DNA of 64,000 bases from Mytilus trossulus (Eukaryota; Mollusca; Bivalvia; Mytilida; Mytilidae). The stretch spans positions 3,336,710 through 3,400,709 of the forward strand of contig NC_086386.1 of the NCBI RefSeq assembly GCF_036588685.1, written 5' to 3'. The notes beneath the pieces are model-generated. The model worked only from the letters and a program-made list of their open reading frames with translations, was not told where the DNA came from and did no database searches. Positions 50,403 to 61,244 of this stretch are shown one piece after another (position 1 is the stretch's first letter; each line of letters starts with the position of its first letter). A program made the translations under genes and the position numbers.

Positions 50403-53400
50403 CGAATACTTTTAGTTTTCGCACTCTAACTTTAGTAAAAGTGAATAGAAATCTCTGAAATTTTAACACAAGGTTTATGACCATAAAAGGAAGGCTGGTA
50501 TTGATTTTGGGAGTTTTGGTCCCAACATTTTAGGAATTAGGGGCCAAAAAGGGCCCAAATAAGCATTTTCTTGGTTTTCGCACTATAACTTTAGTTTAAG
50601 TTAATAGAAATCTATGAAATTTTGACACAAGGTTTATGACCACAAAAGAAAGGTTGGGATTGATTTTGGGAGTTTTGGTTTCAACAGTTTAGGAATTAGG
50701 GGCCAAAAAAGGGCCCAAATAAGCATTATTCTTGGTTTTCGCACAATAACTTTAGTTAAAGTGAATAGAAATCAATGAAATTTAAACACAATGTTTATGA
50801 CCACAAAAGGAAGGTTGGTATTGATTTTGGGAGTTTCGGTCCCAACAGTTTAGGAATTAGGGGCCAAAAAGGGACCCAAATAAGCATTTTTCGTGGTTTT
50901 CGCACCATAGCGTTAGTATAAGTAAATAGAAATCTATGAAATTTAAACATAAGGTTTATGACTATAAAAGGAAGGTTGGTATTGATTTTGGGAGTTTTGG
51001 TCCCAACAGTTAAGGAAAAAGGGGCCCAAAGGGTCCAAAATTAAACTTTGTTTGATTTCATCAAAATTGAATAATTGGGGTTCTTTAATATGCCGAATCT
51101 AACTGTGTTTGTAGATTCTTAATTTTTGGTACCGTTTTCAAATTGGTCTACATTAAGGTCCAAAGGGTCCAAAATTAAACTTAGTTTGATTTTAACAAAA
51201 ATTGAAACCTTGGGGTTCTTTGATATGCTGAATCTAAAAATGTACTTAGATTTTTGATTATTGGCCCAGTTTTCAAGTTGGCCCAAATCGAGGTCCAAAA
51301 TTAAACATTGTTTGATTTCATCAAAAATTGAATAATTGGGGTTCTTTGATATGCCAAATCTAACTGTGTATGTAGATTCTTAATTTTTGGCCCAGTTTTA
51401 AAATTGGTCTAAATTAAAGTGCAAAGGGTCCAAAATTAAACTAAGTTTGATTTTAACAAAAATTAAATTCTTGGGCCTCTTTGATATGCTGAATCTAAAC
51501 ATGTACTTAGATTTTTGATTATGGGCCCAGTTTTCAAGTTGGTCCAAATCAGGATCTAAAATTATTATATTAAGTATTGTGCAATAGCAAGTCTTTTCAA
51601 TTGCACAGTATTGTGCAATGGCAAGAAATATCTAATTTCACAATATTGTGAAATAGCAAATTTTTTTTTAATTAAGAGTTATCTTTCTTTGTCCAGTATA
51701 GTAAGCAAGAAATATCTGCAAGAATTTTTTTTAATTGGAGTTATCTTTCTTTGTCCGGAATCAACTTAAATCTTTGTTATATACAATATACAATGTATAT
51801 TCACTATTTACTACCAACTGGTAAATTTAAATAATCTTTACCATTCAGTGATAACAAGCAGTTTTTTTACATCTTAATATTTTATGATGTATTTAAATGA
51901 GTAGTAGTTGTTGCAAACTCCATTAGAATATTTTAATTGATATTAGTTTTGGAATAAGGGAAAGGGGGATGTGAATAAATAATTGGGTTCAATTTTTCTC
52001 ATTTGAAATTTCATAAATAAAAAGAAAATTTCTTCAAACATTTTTTTGAGAGGATTAATATTCAACAGCATAGTGAATTGCTCTAAGAGAAAACAAAAAT
52101 TTTAAGTTCATTTGAATACATTCATTCTGTGTCAGAAACCTATGCTGTGTCAACTATTTAATCACAATCCAAATTTAGAGTGGAATCCAGCTTGAATGTT
52201 GTGTCCATACTTGCCCCAACCGTTCAGGGTTCAACCTCTGCGGTCGTATAAAGCTACGCCCTGCGGAGCATCTGGTTTAAAGTTGATGCTGCTTCACCTT
52301 GACCAAAACTTTGACCTAATACAGGATAAATGAACATGATTAATAGATGGACACACAGACCGGCAAACATAATGTCCTGGTACTTTCTATAGTATTGAGG
52401 GCATAAATATAAACACTTCAAATTAAAGTGTGTAAAAGTGCTTCTTACACTAAAATTATTTCATGTATAAAGAAATTTGAGATTAAATGTGTTTTAGCAT
52501 AGATGTTCATGTTCATAAGTATCTATGGTTTGTTTAGTTTTAATTGTGTGCTACCTTGACTGTTTGGAAGTTATGGCTTTTGAAAGATTGGAAAATGGCA
52601 AGACACAATTTAATGTAATAAAAATCTGGTTAACCGTCTTTAAGACAGCCTTTTGATTAATTTGAGTAATGTAGAACAGTTGAAGCAATATTAAATGCTT
52701 ATTAACTTTAATTCAAATTGCAGGCAATTTCACAAGACGTCTTACCAAGAGATCTGCAAGCATAAAAAAAGTGCCATTTATGCGAAGACCACATTGGAGA
52801 AAGTACGCAAAGACACTATCACCGGTTAAAATGAGTTCAAATGTATATTCTGCAGGTAATAGTTATACATTGTTTGAATTTAGTTACCCTTTTATAATTG
52901 TACAAAGAATTAAGGGAGACAAATCTTACATTTATCAATTATTGTGTAAAAATATGAGAATCATTGTAGAGTGTTTGATCTTATATTGTAAATGATCTTT
53001 TCTCGATCATTCATTGAGGATTGTTGTGTTACCTTCCTTTTCTTATCTTATAATTCTTTTAGCATATATTCTCAAAAAAATGGTAATATAAAAACTTACA
53101 TGATATATGTAATCAGATAGATCAACATTTATGTCCCCTACTAAAAAATATGAGAATAGCCTATGCACATTAATTTCATTCTATAAGGTTTTTTTTAATG
53201 AATTTCTAATGGAAATCATATATTCCTACATTCATATAAGTGTACTACAATACATATATAATTTTGATAAAGCTTGAGTCTTTCTGAACTTTTTAATTGA
53301 TTACACTGACTTGACTGTTAGTTATTACTGCTCTATGACTATTGCAACTCATTTACAATTCTAAGCAAATTGCAATTTGTTATATAAAACCATAAGTTGC

Positions 53401-56400
53401 AATCGGTGGAGAGCAACACTAACAGTCAAGTTACAGTAAAATGTAACTATTGAGAGTGGAGAAATACGGTACTGAAAATTATAAAAAAAAAATTGATGTT
53501 TTTATTATTGCAAAAAATGCAACAGGGTTATAAACTGCAATAATTAAAAAACTTCCAATTTGAAATCTTTTATATGAATCAAAAAGGATTTTTCAGGATA
53601 TCACAAAAAATAATATCTCATTTTAGTCTAAAAGGACATTGAATAATTTCTGAATTTACAAATCATTTGCCAAGGACAGACATTTCAAGAGTTAAAAGAA
53701 AGATTTATTAACAAGCAGTTGGGAAATGTAAAACAGCACATACTTCTATTATTTGATATATGGTTCAAGGAACAAACCTGCTAATGCATAAAAGAATTTA
53801 ACAGAAAATGAATACTACAGCTGCCATTGAATTTTTAGGGCTAGGCAATGAAGAGTCAAAGGATTCAATGACAATCAGCCTCACAGAAATAGATAGAAGA
53901 AATGGTAAGTATGAATTTTTAAATTGTTCTAACAATAATTTATATTTTCCAAAACAAATAAATGATGGTGTAGGCACAGTAATGCATTTTGAAATTTTTC
54001 ACACGATTAAATTATAGTGCTAGATGTTTTTGATTCTTACAATCTATCAATGTTAGTTGACAATATACTTCTTTGAAAATAATTCATAAATTTATAAGCC
54101 ATAGATTTGTTGGAAATTTACACATGGCCTGCCTGGGTTATGATATTGTAATTTTTGAGATCTGTGTCTGTGAAGTATTAATGAAATTGGAATTCAACTT
54201 TATCATTTGTATACTTTTGTATAATTTCAGCAACTGACTTGTTGAGAAAAATTCAGTCAATTGGAAATGCATCCCATTATATTCTGGCCAAGGTTTATGG
54301 GGTAAATGTAACAGACATTGATATCGCATCACTTTTTGGGAATCGTTGGTTAACTGATCAGGTAAGTTTTAAAATATTCAAATATTCCAGATTAATTCTA
54401 ATATTTTATATATTACATTTTTGAGTTGAAACCTATCAAGATCATGATTTTTTTTTACTTTGGTGGACATTGAAAATTGAAAATGGCCATGGAGGCCCTA
54501 ATTTTCATAGAAACTATAGATTTTTTTGATTTTTTTTAAATTTTTAATTTCAATGGATGTGGTTTAATGCAAACTTTCTTTGTAGGATTGATCATTAGTA
54601 GGTGCCTTCAAAAGATCTAAAAGGGTAAAATTGATGGATATTTTAATGACTTTTTTTAACAACATTTTGTATTGAAGATACATACTAGTTTTAATGTATA
54701 TACTATATTCACTTCAAGGTGTGGAAGAATGTTATGACTTTGATGGTGTAATACTATACTAATACCTGCATTAAAGTGGTAACAATTGAAAACTGTATAT
54801 TCTTTAAGAATTATAAATACTATAATCCTAAACTAAGGTTCTAACAGTAATTTAAGTGCTGATATATTTAAATTTTAAAAACATCACATTTTTATTAAGG
54901 TTATTGATGCCTACTTGGCTGTACTTTGTCAAGCACAACAAGACAATGGAAGAAATATCTTGCATATAACTGCTGCAGTAATGACCAACATATGCAAAGG
55001 AGATTCAATTGGAAATCAGAATCTATTCCAAATGGTAAAAGTCTATTGATTTAATGAACATTCAGTTAAAATCAATGCTGATACACTATCATAACATACC
55101 AGGGCTAATAATATACAGCATATTACATTTATTACAGTCAAAGGATTTTGAGAAAAATTTGAATTGATGATTTTACATGCTAAACATACATGATATACTA
55201 GTTAAAAACATGCATTGTTTTAATTCTGTCTTCTTTTTTTAATGATTAACAACCAAAATAATAGCAAGGAACAAAGAGACTTAAAACTTAAAATCTATAT
55301 AGAAAAAACAACAAACCATTATCTACATGTAAGATTTTTTTTTTATATATTTTTAGAAAATCTTAACAGATTATGAGATGATATGTGGAGTGTATAATCA
55401 AGCAGGGAATCACTGGGACCTAGTGGTAGTTGACATTTAATAACATGCATGTCAGCTTCTTGTGATTTTGATTTCTGATTTTTTACATGATGTACCCTCA
55501 TTTCTTTTTTTACTGCCTTTTAAGATGATATTAGGAATAGCATGTAGCAGTCATCACTGGAAATCTAAGTTTTTTTTTATACCCCTCCCCCTTTAAAAAG
55601 GGGGTATACTGTTATAACTCTGTTGTCTATTTGTCAGTCTGTCATTCCCAAATTTTGATCACATTTTTCTCAGGAACTATAATACAAGGATATCTGAAAT
55701 TTGGATTCAGGGTCTATAAAAGTCAGCCATATCGTGTGTTGTTTTTTAGATTTATCACTCAACTACTTCCTGTTAACCAAAATATTTCGACGGGTGTATC
55801 ATCAGTGAGCAGTAGCTCACAGTTCTACTTGTATTTTTAAATTATTTTTTTTTTTAGATATTAACACCAACTGATGGACGAATACAGTTTTACAATCCAA
55901 TGGGTTTCGAGGCACCAGTTGCGTATCAAGTTCAAAGAAACTGGAGGTACTTTATATTTTATGTATTGATTGTTGTATGGCTGTTTATTGGACTTATTAT
56001 GTTTAACCATTGTCTCTCCATCTGTTTGACTGTCCATCCTCATCATGTGGGACTATTTCTGATATGACATTGAGGATTTATGTAACTTTATTCTTTAAAA
56101 AGCAAGGAGCTTATCATGGGATCCTGGCACAGCAGAATATTTTATAAGATCTGCAAATCTATGTATACAACATGAAAATAGTTATATATATAGTCAAATA
56201 AGTGAAAATTGCTAACGAAAATAATTCTATTATCAGTTTGAAAACAGCAGACAACATATAGTTTTCTTTTGAAGGTCAAATGACTTTTTTTATATGATTT
56301 GACAACATTTTTTCATTTCTTTCAGTGACTATTTGGCATATAGAACCCACTTATTTGCAGAAAAAACAATAGAATGGAAATTGTATGTTGAAAAACATGC

Positions 56401-59400
56401 TTTGCAGTTAGATGGTTACAATTGTGGTGTATATTGTTTAATGGTAATTAGTCTGTTATCTTTTTCCAATTGTTATGCTTATTTTAATTCATTCAAATGC
56501 TTTGGATACAACATCTTGATGTTTTTAATGAATTAAAATTGTATCAATGTATAAGACCAAAAGACACAGAAATAAATAGGTCACCATACAGCCTTCAAGA
56601 ATGATCAAAGACCATTCAGCATAGTCGGCTACAAAAGGCCCCTAAATGACAAATGTAAAACAATTCAAGAAGAAAACTTACATCCTAATTAATGTACAAA
56701 AATATGAACCAAAAATAAATATGTAACACAGCAACAAATTACAACCACTTTGTACAGTTATTAATAAGGGATGATATGGAGATATTAATATATATGTAAA
56801 TAATTATAAATGATGATATTCACATATTATTATTTTCATGGAAATATGTGAAATAAACACCATGAACTATAAGTTATGCCAAATATTGTAGTTTGCAGAG
56901 AGAATACTGTCAAAAAAAGAATTAACAGGCATTACACAAATAGAGGTCCAGGAAAAAAGGAAAGAAATTGCAGAGACCTTATTACTGTATGAAGGTAATT
57001 ATATAGAAATTAAAATATCTTATGAAGAATTGACTTTCAGAGTATTTCTCTCCTTGTACAGTACTTTAAAAAAAAAATCCTTTGTATGTATGTTTTTGTA
57101 TAATCTGATGGATATATTTGATAATTTTCACAAATTCAGATGCATTCATCCCTCATTTTTTTTCAAAGACCAACCTTAAAATTAGTATTTTATAATCCAC
57201 AGTTATAGGGGAAGAGATAAAATCTTCTTTTACCATCTTATATATAATTTTTGTAAACATTGAACATTTTTATTTAGATTCTACAAATGTGTGACAGTCT
57301 TGAGATTTCAGAAAATATCAGTGTTTATCATCAATTTCTCAGCAAATTCTGTTTGGAAAATTAGATCTTTACAAATGTAAATTGTTTTTTGATTGAAACT
57401 TGTCCATCAAATGATCATTGTTATCAGCATATTTTCAAGTAAACTTCAATTATATTCTTTCCTTATTTCATAATTGAACCATCTGAGCACACTCAACCTC
57501 TCTTCAACAAAGAGTGTCACTCAAAACTCAAATGCAGTTGAACTGTTGCATTCAATTCAAATATATATCAACCATTTGGCTGATCTGAAATTAACAACTC
57601 TGACTGTTTTATTTTTATTTGTTTTTAATTTTGTAATAATTAAAACTTCCAAAAAATGTCTTGCAGTTTATATGAAAGATGCTTGTCCCTGCTGTGGATT
57701 TAATGTTCAAGAACAGCCTTGTGTAAGTAAAATCATATGGTATAGAATCAAGACATTCGTTTACAACAGACTACTGTAAATAAAGAAATTATTCCTGCAT
57801 TTATTCTTCTGTTTTTTGAAGAATGAAAAAGAATGTGAGATGATTTTTTTTGTGATTTCATGTTAAATCTGTATTGAGATATATGTATTAGATATCAGAA
57901 TGAGAGTCTTAATAATTGCAATAATCACATAGCATTAAAAAAGTTGTAATAATTTCTAAATTAACAGTATATACAAGGAAAAATTTTCATTGTTTGCCCC
58001 TGTTGTGGCGTAGGAAGCATTGAGTATGCTTTTATTAATTGAAATTATTTAATACTGTATATTCTGGCATTTGTTGAAGCCAGCACTCAGCTAAATGTTT
58101 TAAATCTATATTTGATTGTGTCTTACAATATCTATACCTGCTTATTATATGTAATGATTTTAACATACTGATGTCAACGTAATATAATTGTTTTATTTTC
58201 AATTTTGTGTATAATTTTTATATAAACAAATATTTTATGCAGATTGGTTGTTTAATTTGTGGTAGACACTTCCATAAACTTCCTTTCTGTGTTGGTGAGA
58301 GCCTTGCCAAGGAAGATGCTAATTTTTTCACTTGCAAGATGTGCGAAAACAATATCGTAAGTAAATGTCAATTTTGAAGTTCATATGATATAAAAATATG
58401 AAGATTTAGTATGAGTGATGGCTAATGAGACAACTCTCCATGCAAAAAGTTTACACATTTATAAAAACTTCTCCCCTGAAACTACTGGACCAAATTTAAC
58501 CAAACTTGGATACAACCATCACTAGGGTATCTAGTTTAACAAAGAACATGTCCCCGCCTGCCAACCAACATGGCTTAAAATAGAACATAGGGATAAAATG
58601 CAGTTTTTGGCTTACATCTCTGACTTAAGCATTTGACAATCAGATGTTGGTTGCTGCGTCTGAATTAATAATTTTATGGAAATTTTGCAGTTTTTTTGTT
58701 ATTATTTAATATTATTATTAATAGAGATAAACTGTAAACAGCAATAATTCTTCGGCAAATTAAGATCTACAAATAAGTCAGACATGACCATAACTTTCAG
58801 TTGACCCTTAAGGAGTTATTGCCTTTTATAGTCAATTTTTTTTTAAATATCACAAATTTTTGTAACCTTTTACAAAAATCTTCTCCTCTGAAACTACTGA
58901 GACAAATTCAACCAAACTTGATCATAATCATCATTAGGGTATATAGTTTAGAAAATGTGTCTGACAACCTTGCTTTCCAACCAACATGGCCGACATGGCT
59001 AAAAATAGAACAGGGGTAAAATGCAGTGTTTGGTTTATATCTCTGAAACTAAAGCATTTAGAGCCAATCTGACAGTGGACATAAATATTCATCATATTAG
59101 AATTTATCTACACTGAAATTTTCAGACATATACCCATTGTTGGGTTTCTGCCCCTGAGTTAGTTATTGTACGAAAATTTTGCAGTTTTTTGTTATTATCC
59201 TAGATATCATTATAGTATCTAATAATATCTAAAGATCTAATGCTCCAAATTATGTTTTTACCTTAATTTACATGATTTCCAAAGCATCAGTAAATACAGG
59301 TGAGCCACACAGGCTCTTGAGAGCCTCTTGTTTTAAATTAATAGGCACATGCCTCTCTGGTATCAAAGTGCAATTGGTATACCAAAATTTCTTTATATAC

Positions 59401-60790
59401 ATGAATTGTATACTAAGAACTTTATCCATTCTGGATTTGAAAAGCAGACCCTTTTAACCTTTTGTGAAGTATCAGTTGTTTGTCAAACATTCTTTTTTTT
59501 TTCAGATAACTTGTTATATATCAACATACTAAACTTCATAATTGTTTTATGCATTAATGTTTTATCTTCTGCAATTTAAATTTAATTGAAAATAGAAAAA
59601 TAATTATCCTGTTCAAGAAAAAAATATAAATTATAAAATATATATTTTGTTTTCATTTATCTTAAAATTGTTATTTCAACCAGCAATTTTAATTTGTTGT
59701 AAGAAGTCAATAAAAAAAATCACAGAAAAGCTGAAAACACTCCTTAAAAAAGTGATATCATTATTAACCAGACATCAAATAAAAATAAAATTGAAATATT
59801 ATTTAACCACATATTTTTTTTATATAAAGATTCCAGACACAATAGATTTAGGTGGAATATTGGAAGAAAAGCCTGTTAAAGATTCAATTAATCCAGATCA
59901 ATGTAAGTAAAGCTTAACAAATCTACAAAACTTTTTCTGCTTCATTCATCCCTAGTTATTTTCATTTCATTGATAATTTGTTATACCCCCGCTTTAAAAA
60001 AGGGGGGTATACTGTTTTACCTCTGTCTGTCCTTCCGTCAGTCAGTCAGTCGGTCCGTCCCATGAATATTTTTGTCGCATTTTTCTCAGCAACTACCATA
60101 CAAGGATTTCTGAAATTTGGTTTCAGGGTTTATCTAAGTCAGCTATATCGTGTGATGTGTTTCCAGATTGATCACTTAACAAATTCCTGTTTACCGAACA
60201 CGTGTATGATTTTACACATGATAGCCAAGTTGAAAATTTTCGTCACATTTTTCTCAGGAACTACAATACAAGGATTTCTGAAATTTGGTTTCAGGATTTA
60301 TATAAGTCAGCTATACCGTGTGATGGGTTTTCAGATTCAATACTTGACAACTTCCTGTTTACCGAACACTATTAAATATATTATCCACTTGCGGCGGGGG
60401 TATCATCAGTGAGCAGTAGCTCGCAGTTTCACTTTTTTATAAACTCCTTCATTTTAAAAGGCAGACATACAGCATTAAATGTATCATTTATGTCTTTATA
60501 CAATGCTATATTTATGACTTATAAACTCTCCTTGACATTGTGAAAACAATTTGCAGGAATTCAAAAAACTTTAATATGTACTTTATATTTCCTGATAAGT
60601 TTTTATACTAGGCAAGTAACATAAGGAATTACCATTGTCTGTTTATAGATTTCTATTATATGTAGGTGTATTTAAGCCTATGTTCACCTGTATTTTTTAT
60701 GTACATCTTACAGACTGTGAACCAAAACCAGAAATGAAGAAGACTTTTACCGGAACAACTGCCCTGTTTGTGAAAAACCTCATTGAATCT
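38510..60790 (+). CDS. MULE transposase - SWIM - Ulp1/C48 protease - PHD-like finger gene (3' end not seen)
   Basis: Gene-level entry. Coding exons: 38510-38636, 39327-39496, 41706-41834, 42462-42605, [gap], 44256-44345, 44735-45090, 46654-46759, 47509-47644, 48066-48241, 49424-50139, 52724-52855, 53821-53904, 54231-54361, 54900-55034, 55357-55425, 55858-55946, 56326-56443, 56892-56994, 57667-57722, 58243-58356, 59830-59902, 60714-60790. Phases agree at every junction except across 42606-44255, where at least one exon is missing. The visible parts add up to about 1,110 residues. Domain order: Cys/His N-terminus, MULE core, SWIM, Ulp1-like protease, PHD-like finger. The MULE, SWIM and C48 families are known; that all exons form one transcript is inference from phase and order. 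It is either an intron-rich transposon-derived host gene or part of such a family. Confidence 0.7.
39965..41225 (+). mobile_element. Mussel gagacaact repeat interrupted by an 870-bp element
   Basis: 39965-40310 and 41178-41225 together match the copy at 30405-30800. The break falls after 'ccaaaccttctcccttttt', and the match resumes at 'ctgaaaaaatagcataacat'. Confidence 0.8.
40311..41177 (+). mobile_element. Nested element with four about 195-bp internal repeats
   Basis: Inserted in the preceding repeat. The left edge 'gtcgagccttcgatttttgt' and right edge 'gttgagcctgtgtttttcag' are similar and in direct orientation. Inside, 'ttcactctgtggttaaagtt' recurs (near 40389, 40580, 40780, with a decayed fourth copy near 40970), each followed by 'ggacagaagcttgtttatga' or a variant. 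The short open frame at 40264 is a by-product. Confidence 0.65.
41490..41640 (+). mobile_element. Dispersed repeat ('gagaatggaaatggggaatg' family)
   Basis: Same family as the reversed copy at 30825-30960. Confidence 0.6.
42020..42290 (+). mobile_element. Bivalve dispersed repeat ('ggggcat' family), short copy
   Basis: 'cctacaatagtagagaggca', 'ttcgtccgtctgtt' and 'gtggggcatccgtgc' occur in the same order as the longer copy at 48750-49225. Confidence 0.65.
42606..44255 (+). other. Intron(s) with at least one unplaced coding exon
   Basis: The exon ending at 42605 is phase 0 and the exon starting at 44256 needs two bases carried in, so coding sequence of length 2 mod 3 is missing here. A possible 20-nt micro-exon (44204-44223, between 'acaaccag' and 'gtaag') would fit the phase but is very weak. 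About 43740-43990 is a dispersed repeat like that at 58480-59335. Confidence 0.4.
44256..48241 (+). CDS. MULE transposase core exons
   Basis: Five exons (44256-44345, 44735-45090, 46654-46759, 47509-47644, 48066-48241) join in phase. They read FSKNDQQNLQCLVRKWEAEY, then ICLLDATYKTSRYDLPLF with the first catalytic Asp at 44862-44864, then PKYFMCDFDLREIWALEQTF with the second Asp region, and the Mutator hallmark YLCDFHREQAWHRW (C-x2-H). Downstream are NTTNGLERQHKELKENYL and KYLPDSYER. These motifs and their order are those of the MULE domain (PF10551 type). Both Asp residues and the C-x2-H are present and no stops interrupt. The third acidic residue cannot be assigned with certainty. Confidence 0.85.
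45950..46080. mobile_element. Short interspersed element, 'ggatccgcc' family
   Basis: 'ggggcagatccagccaattt' to 'tttggatctgccactga' in an intron of the transposase-like gene. Confidence 0.55.
46948..47208. mobile_element. Palindromic MITE, arms about 110 bp
   Basis: 'ctataaaagcatgcaaaaca' faces 'ttgctttgcatgcttttata', 'gcttgcttactatgtttgct' faces 'tatcacagcaagcaag', and 'ataggtaggt' faces 'acctacctgt'. Nearly the whole element is an inverted repeat with a loop of about 35 bases, within an intron. Confidence 0.8.
47890..47948 (-). mobile_element. Fragment of the gagacaact mussel repeat, reversed
   Basis: Reverse complement reads 'aagaagatgtggtatgattg' and 'caatgagacaactctccacc', the head of the element. 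Confidence 0.6.
48750..49225 (+). mobile_element. Bivalve dispersed repeat ('ggggcat' family)
   Basis: Begins 'atgccccacctacgatagta', has a run of 'gtccgttcgt'-like units and two copies of 'cttgaaacttagtaaacatg'-like blocks, and ends 'gtggggcatccatgtacttt'. It lies in the intron before the SWIM exon. Confidence 0.7.
49424..50139 (+). CDS. SWIM zinc-finger exon (239 aa)
   Basis: Exon 49424-50139 joins in phase to the MULE exons (Arg split at the border, RYKEYNIQSLDNYRKY). It encodes YQVRLNDDLPKCSCPDWRKH followed by HWPCKHMLAVM, i.e. C-x-C-x9-C-x-H at 49659-49703, a canonical SWIM finger, which in Mutator-like transposases follows the MULE core and is thought to bind DNA. After the finger comes a polar, Asn/Ser-rich stretch and a basic end with many Lys. 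The exon ends at an A-run before GTAAGT. Reading on past the donor gives TAA at 50271, so an unspliced or alternative short form ending there is possible. Confidence 0.85.
50292..52265 (+). mobile_element. 1.97 kb TIR element with two tandem-repeat blocks
   Basis: Left end 'ttttatacgaccgcaaattt' and right end 'ctgcggtcgtataaagc' are inverted (about 14 bp). Inside are a (CGT)n run at 50347-50402, four copies of a roughly 155-bp unit ('attgattttgggagttttgg', 50414-51030), and about five copies of a roughly 100-120-bp unit ('gggtccaaaattaaact', 51030-51560). No transposase. It lies in the intron between the SWIM exon and the next exon. Confidence 0.7.
52724..53904 (+). CDS. Linker exons between SWIM and protease regions
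   Basis: Exon 52724-52855 (acceptor tcaaattgcag) reads SNFTRRLTKRSASIKKVPFM and on, basic. Exon 53821-53904 reads AAIEFLGLGNEESKDSMTIS and on. The second uses the acceptor 'aatactacag', which has a poor pyrimidine tract but is the one that keeps phase; the better-looking 'aatttaacag' 16 bases upstream would give an early stop. These exons are the weakest part of the model linking the two catalytic domains. Confidence 0.5.
53305..53450. repeat. Inverted repeat (MITE-like) in intron
   Basis: 'acttgactgttagt' near 53311 faces 'actaacagtcaagt' near 53423, with further pairing inward ('attgcaact' to 'agttgcaat'). Confidence 0.5.
54231..56994 (+). CDS. Ulp1/C48-type cysteine protease exons
   Basis: Six exons (54231-54361, 54900-55034, 55357-55425, 55858-55946, 56326-56443, 56892-56994) in matching phases. 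Sequence in order: IASLFGNRWLTDQ-VIDAYLAVL (the substrate-binding start of C48 domains), ICGVYNQAGNHWDLV with the catalytic His at 55411-55413, GRIQFYNPMG where the catalytic Asp would be expected but Asn stands (55894-55896), and HALQLDGYNCGVYCLM with the oxyanion Gln (56405-56407) and nucleophile Cys (56423-56425). C48 enzymes cleave SUMO or related modifiers from proteins. Here the substrate is unknown. The donor used after NHWDLV (GTAGTT) is non-optimal but preserves frame and the known spacing. Confidence 0.8.
55578..55828 (+). mobile_element. Dispersed repeat ('gggggtatactgtt' family)
   Basis: 'aaaagggggtatactgtta' to 'tcatcagtgagcagtagctc', as in the longer copy at 59983-60433. Confidence 0.65.
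56550..56760 (+). mobile_element. Mussel dispersed repeat (gagacaact family), internal part
   Basis: 'agcatagtcggctacaaaag', 'cccctaaatgacaaatgtaa' and 'aatatgtaacacagcaacaa' occur in family order, diverged. Confidence 0.65.
57667..58356 (+). CDS. PHD-like Cys/His finger exons
   Basis: Exons 57667-57722 and 58243-58356 join in phase 0. The joined reading contains ACPCCGFNVQEQPC, IGCLICGRHFHKLPF, and FFTCKMCENN. The succession C-x2-C, C-x2-C, H-x2-H and a final C-x2-C is that of PHD or similar cross-brace zinc fingers, which often read histone tails. The exact ligand order is not certain. An extra 'CPCC' reading at about 57968-58007 in the intron looks like a decayed or alternative exon. It directly follows the protease part. 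Confidence 0.6.
58395..58450 (+). mobile_element. Fragment of the gagacaact mussel repeat
   Basis: 'gaagatttagtatgagtgat' and 'aatgagacaactctccatgc', head only. Confidence 0.6.
58480..59335 (+). repeat. Bivalve repeat, dimer ('gaaactactg' family)
   Basis: Two copies, from 'cccctgaaactactggacca' (58474) and 'ctgaaactactgagacaaat' (58897), each with an 'accaacatggc' block. The end 'cacacaggctcttgagagcc' also closes the copy at 43740-43990. Confidence 0.65.
59830..60790 (+). CDS. Last visible exons of the MULE-SWIM-Ulp1 gene
   Basis: Exons 59830-59902 (IPDTIDLGGILEEKPV...) and 60714-60790 (YCEPKPEMKKTFTGTTALFV...) join in phase (split Tyr) and follow the PHD-like exon in phase 0. No stop codon is reached before the donor at 60791. 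The 3' end of the gene is not seen before the duplication border at 61308. Confidence 0.5.
59983..60433 (+). mobile_element. Dispersed repeat ('gggggtatactgtt' family), long copy
   Basis: 'aaaaggggggtatactgttt' at the left, two internal copies of 'actaccatacaaggatttct'-like blocks, and 'tcatcagtgagcagtagctc' at the right. Open frames in it are by-products. Confidence 0.7.
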
Positions 60791-61244
60791 GTAAGACAAA
60801 TAATATGGACTACTAGCATAAGTAACATTACTGTTTGATGGTCCATAAAATATTTTATATGATACTATTATAACACCTAAACCAATTGATTTCAACACCT
60901 GTCTTATTACTGCAAAGTTAAATGACTCAACCAAATGGTATGCAACTTATACACAATATGTATTACCACAAAACTTACATCAAGTTGGAATTTGGAAACT
61001 GTCATTTCACTAGTTGAGTACCTTTTAAATGCTGAATTTGTCATTTCTATATTGTCTTTCTTATAAATAAAAGATGTCTGCCATGACCAAATGTTATAGA
61101 ACTTAAAAACTTAAAACATTGTTACAAAATAAACAGATCAAGCTTAAATTTGGGTTGCATAACTTTTATTAGTCATGTTCCTTTTAAAATGGATAAATGG
61201 AAAAATAACTGAATTTGTTTCTTTTTACTTCTTAAATATAAGAA

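Noticed and set aside
50260-50484. Open frame with a long poly-Arg run
   Set aside because: Created by the (CGT)n microsatellite inside a TIR element.
57968-58010. Extra CPCCG reading between the two PHD-like exons
   Set aside because: The outer exons already join in phase 0. The donor is poor and the frame hits a stop soon after. Perhaps a decayed duplicate exon.
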